From: Streptomyces sp. MP131-18
Lineage (GTDB): Bacteria > Actinomycetota > Actinomycetes > Streptomycetales > Streptomycetaceae
Reading direction: 5' to 3'
DNA: 64,000 nucleotides
Assembly (NCBI RefSeq): GCF_001984575.1
Contig: NZ_LZNS01000001.1
Coordinates: 7,797,429-7,861,428, forward strand
The translations under genes were made by a program, and so were the position numbers. Below the pieces are notes generated by a model, which made no database searches, was not told the origin of the DNA, and saw only the letters and a program-made list of their open reading frames with translations. Positions 59,631-64,000 of this stretch are shown piece after piece. Each line of letters opens with the position of its first letter. Positions within the stretch are counted from its first letter, which is position 1.

Positions 59631-60884
59631 TCAGGCCACAGCCTGCTTGGGGCGCTCGATGAGGACGCCGTTTTCGAACCTGGCGCCGGCGCGGATCAGG
59701 GGGACCAGGTGGGCGCCGCTGATCGTCCTCCAGCGGGCTTGGGCGGACTCGACGAGCTTGAACACCATCGCGAGGGCCGCGGCCGGGCTGCCGGCGCCGC
59801 GAGTGACCTTGGTGCGGAGGTTGACGGTGGAGAACGTGGACTCGATGGGGTTTGTGGTCCGCAGGTGGATCCAGTGCTCGGCCGGGAAGTCGTAGAATGC
59901 CAGCAGTTCCTCGGCGTCGTCGGTGATCTTCGCGACGGCCTTGGGCCACTTGGCGCCGTAGATGCGCGCGAACGCCTCGATCGCCTGCCCGGCGTGGGCG
60001 CGGTCCTCGGCATTGTAGATCTCCCGCATGGCCTTCGTGGCGGCAGGTTGCGCGGACTTCGGAAGGCAGTTCGTGACATTCCGGGCCTTGTGGATCCAGC
60101 ACCGCTGATGCCGGGCAGCCGGGAACACCTCGGCCAGCGCCTTCCACAGCCCCATCGCGCCGTCGCCGACGACCAGTTCCGGGCCGCGCATGCCGCGTCG
60201 GCGGCAGTCGCGCAGCAGGTCGGCCCACGACTCGGTGGACTCACGCAGGCCCTCGGCCAGCGCGATCAGCTCCTTGGTGCCGTCCAGACGGACGCCGAGC
60301 AGGACCAGCACGCACGAGTGTGCCTGCCCAAGCCGAACCTTGGGGAGCACCCCGTCCGCCCACACGTAGACGAAGTCCCGGTCCGATAGGTCCCGGTCCT
60401 GGAAGGCGGTGTGGTCGTCCTGCCACTGCCTGATCAGCCTGGTCACCGTCGCCGGAGACAGGCCGGCCGCGCTGCCGAGGAACTGCTCCAGCGCGGGCAC
60501 AAAGTCCCCGGATGACAGCCCGTGCAGGTAGAGCAGCGGCAGCACCTCGGAGATCTTCGGCGACTTGCGGCACCACGGCGCCAGGATCTTCGACGAGAAC
60601 CGCTTGCGTTCGCCGGTGGTCTCGTCCACGCGCCGGTCGTTCACCCGCGGAGCCTTGACCTCGACCGGCCCGGCGGCCCTGACGACTGTGCGGGGACGGT
60701 GGTGGCCGTTGCGGGCCACCAGTCGCCGACCGCGCTCGTCGGTCTCGGCGGCCAACTCGGCTATGTACTGGTTGACTTCCGCTTCCAGCGCGGCGGCGAG
60801 CATCCGGCGGGCGCCCTCCCGCACGATCTCGTCGATCAAGGAGGTGGACTGCGTGGAGCTGTCGTCAGTGACTACGCTGAGCAC
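59631..60884 (-). CDS. IS256-family transposase
   Basis: The 417-aa protein has the mutator/IS256 transposase plan: YIAELAAETDERG near the N-terminus, PEFLPLLYLHG-like targeting (here SEVLPLLYLHGLSSGDF), the DDE region with VYVWADGVLPKVRL and VVGDGAMGLWKAL, and the conserved C-terminal HLRTTNPIESTFSTVNLRT. Full length and uninterrupted, so possibly active. It would cut and join the surrounding terminal repeats. It is transcribed away from the telomere, on the - strand. Confidence 0.93.
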   Translation of the reverse strand: MLSVVTDDSSTQSTSLIDEIVREGARRMLAAALEAEVNQYIAELAAETDERGRRLVARNGHHRPRTVVRAAGPVEVKAPRVNDRRVDETTGERKRFSSKILAPWCRKSPKISEVLPLLYLHGLSSGDFVPALEQFLGSAAGLSPATVTRLIRQWQDDHTAFQDRDLSDRDFVYVWADGVLPKVRLGQAHSCVLVLLGVRLDGTKELIALAEGLRESTESWADLLRDCRRRGMRGPELVVGDGAMGLWKALAEVFPAARHQRCWIHKARNVTNCLPKSAQPAATKAMREIYNAEDRAHAGQAIEAFARIYGAKWPKAVAKITDDAEELLAFYDFPAEHWIHLRTTNPIESTFSTVNLRTKVTRGAGSPAAALAMVFKLVESAQARWRTISGAHLVPLIRAGARFENGVLIERPKQAVA

Positions 60885-60984
60885 GGGCGTGCCTTCCCGA
60901 CCCGCGCTGCGAACGCGGGCCTACTCGGTGACCATCACAGGATCATTCGGGAAGGTACGCCCTTTGCGTGCCCGCCCGGAACCG

Positions 60985-61009
60985 ATCCACAAGTCCTGAG
61001 CATTGCTCC
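60985..61009. repeat. right terminal inverted repeat of the IS256-type element
   Basis: The complement of this 25-base segment matches the left repeat at 59153-59177. It lies 100 bases upstream of the transposase start codon. Confidence 0.65.
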
Positions 61010-61054
61010 AAAGTTGACCGCGATGAGCGCGGGAAACGTCACCGCAGAAAAGCC

Positions 61055-61441
61055 CTACAACGCGGGAACACACAGCATCACGCCGTCGCCGAGTGCCGCC
61101 GCGGCCACGAGCACCACGCCATAACCGAACCGGCTCGGCAGGCGGGCGGCCATTATCGAGCCCACAAGTGCCCCCGGCCCCGTCGCCGCAAGCACCAATC
61201 CGATGGCCGATCCCGGCAGCTCCAATTCCCGTGGCAGGAAGAGCATGTAGACGGTCACCGTGGCCGCGAAGGAAAACTGGAAGGCGGCGGAGACGAGACA
61301 CACCGTCCGCAGCGAGGCATCGCCGACGGCACGAGAATCCTTCGAATGACCAACAACAAGGCCCACCATCCGGTGCACAACAGGGGCGCCACCGGATCGG
61401 GCAAGGGAAGACTCGCTGTGCCGCAGCATCAAAGGCAGCAC
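61055..61441 (-). pseudogene. remnant of an MFS transporter
   Basis: Residues about 45-128 of this frame read as two or three MFS membrane segments (VTVYMLFLPREL, then GLVLAATGPGALVGSIMAAR and RFGYGVVLVAAAALGDG), and stop abruptly at CVPAL. The sequence before residue 40 is not MFS-like. The rest of the transporter is missing on both sides, and the right end of the IS element is 45 bases beyond the stop. It is best read as a fragment left by an IS insertion and deletion. Confidence 0.6.
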
Positions 61442-61709
61442 GCGATGACAGGCCCCGCACGGCCTACAACATCAACGCGCGCTCGGACAACCGAGCATGC
61501 CTTCTCTCCTCGTGCGTGACTCGCTGCCCGCACTTCGCCCCTCGGCAGCCACAGGGCGAAAGGCGATTGAAGCCCGCCGCTGGCCCGGCGGGCAGCGCGG
61601 TGGCCTCGATTCGATGCCCGACTTTCCCAATGACCAGAACCCCGACCAAGACGAGAGCACACACCCCACCCCACATACGACGCTTCCCCGCGAATGGAAC
61701 AGGAGGACA
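61442..61709. other. intergenic stretch without a supported gene
   Basis: Open frames exist on both strands but none has a convincing start, codon pattern or family match. An in-frame ATG at 61614 could extend the next gene, but it has no ribosome site. Confidence 0.5.
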
Positions 61710-62132
61710 ATGGCGGCAGGCGGCCCACCCGCCGGCCAAGGCCGATCGAGGGGAAAACGGGTGGCGGGCATATCAGGAGAGACCGGCTCCAGGCCGGGCC
61801 GGGGCGGACAACTGGTCGCCGCCGTCGGCTGCGGCCTCCCGCTGCTGGCCATGCTCATCGGCATCGCCGGACTGGTGACCCACTTCGCGATCAAGACACC
61901 CGCCTCGCCCTACCAAGTAGTGTTCTCCACCTCCGGCAAGAGGTGCGGCAGCGACGGCGACTCCGAAGACTCGGAGCTCAACCTCGATGAGAAGACGGGC
62001 GAAGTCCTGTACTGCACCATCCTGCCCCCGGTTGTCAACGAAGGCCGGGCGCGCGCCAGCGGGGCGTTCTCCGCCGAGGAGGTCGCCCGGGTCACCGGGC
62101 TGTCGGAGCCCCTCGCCTCCGACGGCAACTGA
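61710..62132 (+). CDS. small membrane-anchored protein of unknown function (140 aa)
   Basis: ATG 61710 follows AGGAGG closely. The product has a basic N-terminus, one membrane helix (about residues 33-56, GCGLPLLAMLIGIAGLV), and an external part with two Cys and an acidic GSDGDSEDSELNLDE patch, ending in SAEEVARVTGLSEP. No family is recognised. Its stop codon overlaps a possible CTG start of the next small membrane protein. Upstream in-frame starts (61614) are possible but lack a ribosome site. Confidence 0.6.
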   Translation: MAAGGPPAGQGRSRGKRVAGISGETGSRPGRGGQLVAAVGCGLPLLAMLIGIAGLVTHFAIKTPASPYQVVFSTSGKRCGSDGDSEDSELNLDEKTGEVLYCTILPPVVNEGRARASGAFSAEEVARVTGLSEPLASDGN

Positions 62133-62335
62133 GTAAGGCAAACCAGCAGGACGTCGAACGGCTGGTCGCGGAGATCGGCCGTGAGAACGGCCACGAGAAG
62201 ACATCATCGACCTGGCTGGAGGACCTGACCTGGAAGGCCGGCCTATACAGCCTCATCGCCGGACTGGCGGTGCCCTTCTGCATCGGGCTCTGGGCGCACT
62301 TCACGGAAACGGGTAGCGGCCCCCCAGGCCGCTGA
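62129..62335 (+). CDS. possible small membrane protein with a CTG start (68 aa)
   Basis: A coding-like frame begins at CTG 62129, overlapping the previous stop codon as CTGA. It encodes an N-terminal charged helix (SKANQQDVERLVAEIGREN), then a membrane helix (GLYSLIAGLAVPFCIGLW) and a short tail. No ATG, GTG or TTG exists in this frame near the start, so either a CTG start with translational coupling or a frameshift from the previous gene is needed. The two may form a membrane pair. Confidence 0.45.
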   Translation: MSKANQQDVERLVAEIGRENGHEKTSSTWLEDLTWKAGLYSLIAGLAVPFCIGLWAHFTETGSGPPGR

Positions 62336-62551
62336 GAGGGCGTACAGACGGCATCGCAGCGGCGAGAAAGGCGAAGGCGCCAGTGCCCACTCGCCCCCAA
62401 CGCCGCTGGCGATCGCCGCCGCAGGAGCAGGCAAGGCGCCGCACCGGCGCCACCGCCCGCACGATGAAAAGGAGTTGAAGGCCGCAGACACCCGTGCTAA
62501 CAACGAGGGCTGGCCATCGGGTGGTCGAGGCAGAACGAGGGCGGCGATCGC

Positions 62552-63838
62552 GTGGCACAGGCAGCAGCGACGGACGACGGCACAGAGCAGCGCGGCCGCA
62601 AGGGCTGGCCGCTCCTGGCAGCGGTAGCGGTCGACGCACTAGGCATGGGCCTCTATCTCCCGCTATCGCTCCTGTACTTCCTCAAAGTCACTGACCTGGA
62701 CCTGGCGACGATCGGCGTACTCGTCAGCGTGACCACCGCACTCACCCTGCCGGTACCAATAATCATCGGACGGCTCGTCGACCGACTCGGCCCTCGGCTG
62801 GTGGTCGCCAGCGGCCAAACACTACAAGGGCTCGGCTTTCTGCTCTACCTGGCGGTCTCCGGGCCGAGTTCACTGGTAGTCGCGGTCCTCGTGACAACAG
62901 TCGGCCTGCGGGTGTACTGGTCCTCGGTCTTCACACTCGTCGCCGACCAGGCGGACGCCGAGGGAGCCGATGCCAAGGACCACTGGTTCGCTCGGACCGG
63001 GATGATCCGAGAAACAGGCGGCGGGGCCGGTGCGCTGCTCGCGGGCATCCTGCTCACCATCGACTCCGCACGCGTCTACGACGGACTTATTCTCGGCAGC
63101 GCCCTGGCATACCTCGTCGCCGCACTGGTGGTCGTCCTCGCCGTGCCACCCACCCCGCACGCCCCGCCACCGGCCGAGGGCCACTCCGGCCACCGAGCGT
63201 TGTTGCGGGACCGGCCCTACCTCGCGCTAATCGGGACATGCACCATCTTCGCCCTGTGCAGCTCGTTCCTCGCCCTGTCGCTGCCCGTCTACGTCGTCCA
63301 GGGCCTGTCCGGACCCGAATGGGTCCCCGGCCCTCTTCTCGCCCTGAACACATTGCTGTTGGCCACCTGCACAGTCACGCTCACCCGCTTCCTCCGCCGC
63401 CGATGCACCCGCGCCCGCGCCATAGCGTGGGCTGGCGGACTGTGGACGCTGTGGTGCGCCGCGTCGGCGGCGGCCGTCCTGCTACCGTCCGAGGCGCTGG
63501 TGCCATGCCTGGTAGCGGTGGTGGTGTGCTACACCGCGGCGGAGATGATCTACGGGCCCGCCTCGAACGCGCTCGCCGCGGACGCGGCACCCGCCGGATC
63601 GCGAGGCACCTACCTGGCGGCGTTCCAATACTCCTTCGCTTGCGCGAACATCCTCGCACCCAGCCTATTCGGCCTGCTCTTCAGCCAGAATCGCCTGCTC
63701 CCATGGCTCGCCGTAGGCCTCCTCGCCGCGCTGGGCGCAGCCCTGATGCTGCGCCTGGAACATCGACTGCCACAAGAACACCAAACCCCGGAACACAAAA
63801 GCGGCCCCCAGAACATCGCACCCAAGAGCACTGCTTGA
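62552..63838 (+). CDS. MFS transporter
   Basis: The 428-aa protein has 12 membrane segments with the MFS loop GRLVDRLGPRLVVASG between segments 2 and 3 and a central loop near residue 205. It looks like a drug- or metabolite-exporting MFS member. GTG 62552 follows GAGGGC. It is the last gene before the telomere, ending 32 bases before the first terminal hairpin. Codon choice (more CTA and ACA) is a little more AT-rich than the rest of the window. The substrate is unknown. Confidence 0.9.
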   Translation: MAQAAATDDGTEQRGRKGWPLLAAVAVDALGMGLYLPLSLLYFLKVTDLDLATIGVLVSVTTALTLPVPIIIGRLVDRLGPRLVVASGQTLQGLGFLLYLAVSGPSSLVVAVLVTTVGLRVYWSSVFTLVADQADAEGADAKDHWFARTGMIRETGGGAGALLAGILLTIDSARVYDGLILGSALAYLVAALVVVLAVPPTPHAPPPAEGHSGHRALLRDRPYLALIGTCTIFALCSSFLALSLPVYVVQGLSGPEWVPGPLLALNTLLLATCTVTLTRFLRRRCTRARAIAWAGGLWTLWCAASAAAVLLPSEALVPCLVAVVVCYTAAEMIYGPASNALAADAAPAGSRGTYLAAFQYSFACANILAPSLFGLLFSQNRLLPWLAVGLLAALGAALMLRLEHRLPQEHQTPEHKSGPQNIAPKSTA

Positions 63839-63869
63839 TCAGCACACGAAACGAACCCGCCAGATGAGA

Positions 63870-64000
63870 AATATAATTGCGGAGCAATTATATTCAGCAA
63901 TTCCGGAGGAATTGCTCCTGAATTCCGGAGGAATTCAGGACCGAATTCCGGAGGAATTCGGTTCCGGCCCGTAGGGCCGGGCGTCGTTCCTGCGGAGCAG
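63870..64000 (+). repeat. linear-replicon telomere: six triloop hairpins
   Basis: Six perfect palindromes follow each other almost without gaps, each with a three-base loop on the + strand. Stem positions are 63870-63880/63884-63894 (GGA loop), 63896-63904/63908-63916 (GGA), 63916-63926/63930-63940 (GGA), 63940-63949/63953-63962 (GGA), 63964-63970/63974-63980 (GTA) and 63990-63993/63997-64000 (GGA, possibly cut by the window edge). GNA triloops on the 3'-ending strand are the hallmark of Streptomyces telomeres. The archetypal CCCGCGGAGCGGG palindrome is absent, so this appears to be another telomere class. Confidence 0.88.

Larger units (their letters stand above)
59153..61009 (-). mobile_element. 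IS256-family element with a SnoaL-like passenger gene
   Basis: Imperfect terminal inverted repeats of 25 bases bound this 1857-base unit: 59153-59177 and the complement of 60985-61009, matching at 21 of 25 positions. Both start GGA and end GACTTGTGGAT. Inside lie an intact IS256-type transposase gene and a SnoaL-like gene whose stop is one base from the left repeat. No target duplication was seen (flanks TTGTTCAT and AAAGTTGA). The right end abuts an MFS remnant, suggesting a deletion after insertion. Confidence 0.6.

Noticed and set aside
59145..61017. Target-site duplication for the IS256-type element
   Set aside because: The eight bases flanking the two inverted repeats do not match, so no duplication can be claimed.
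63870..64000. Terminal palindromes considered as transcription terminators of the last MFS gene
   Set aside because: Six consecutive hairpins with uniform GNA triloops and no T-runs fit a telomere far better than terminators.
1..64000. tRNA, rRNA and riboswitch genes
   Set aside because: No cloverleaf-like, rRNA-like or known riboswitch-like sequence was recognised by eye; a covariance search would be needed to exclude small RNAs.

Overview
The window is high-GC actinobacterial DNA. Gene density, GTG and leaderless starts, Tat signals, and the family mix (etfBA, murT-gatD, class F sortase, SARP regulator, tap-tpg) point to Streptomyces or a close relative. Its right edge appears to be the end of a linear replicon. 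The last 131 bases (63870-64000) are six consecutive perfect hairpins, each closed over a three-base GGA or GTA loop, as in streptomycete telomeres. About 7 kb inward lies a two-gene operon (54913-56888) that looks like the telomere-associated protein Tap and the terminal protein Tpg.

Layout. 1-6.4 kb: DUF305 lipoprotein and LVIVD-repeat protein (divergent), TetR, HAD hydrolase, DUF5134-M56 peptidase, GNAT, glycerophosphodiesterase. 6.4-13.1 kb: DUF6421/SDR/threonine aldolase operon, acyltransferase, thioredoxin-like protein, etfB-etfA. 13-19.8 kb: DUF6986 aldolase, ROK sugar kinase, P-loop/Nudix fusion, class F sortase with a candidate surface substrate, M20 peptidase. 20-31.7 kb: geranylgeranyl-reductase-like flavoprotein, SARP regulator divergent from an MMPL exporter, two-component system, DUF4442, mycothiol-dependent enzyme, MFS and ROK regulator (divergent), FtsK-like ATPase with a 64-aa membrane protein. 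32-35 kb: murT-gatD and a CtaG-like protein.

35-54 kb is more accessory: small secreted proteins, a ribbon-helix-helix/PIN toxin-antitoxin pair, TerD, SET-domain protein, Tat-exported TolB-amidohydrolase, Tat-exported DUF4185 (GH183-like) hydrolase, haloperoxidase-like hydrolase, UDP-glucose pyrophosphorylase, I36 inhibitor, a degenerate caspase-like protein, PL10-like pectate lyase, and a reductase plus methyltransferase.

54-64 kb is subtelomeric: tap-tpg, a GH10 xylanase behind a perfect CebR-type operator, an IS256-family element that appears to carry a SnoaL-like passenger gene, an MFS remnant, two small membrane proteins, an MFS exporter and the telomere.

The most notable system is the chromosome end itself: a telomere without the archetypal streptomycete terminal palindrome, paired with a compact Tap whose C-terminal half shows family-B-polymerase-like motifs and with a divergent Tpg. 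Broadly conserved genes such as murT-gatD and etfBA lie only about 30-50 kb from this end, suggesting a much shortened or rearranged arm.
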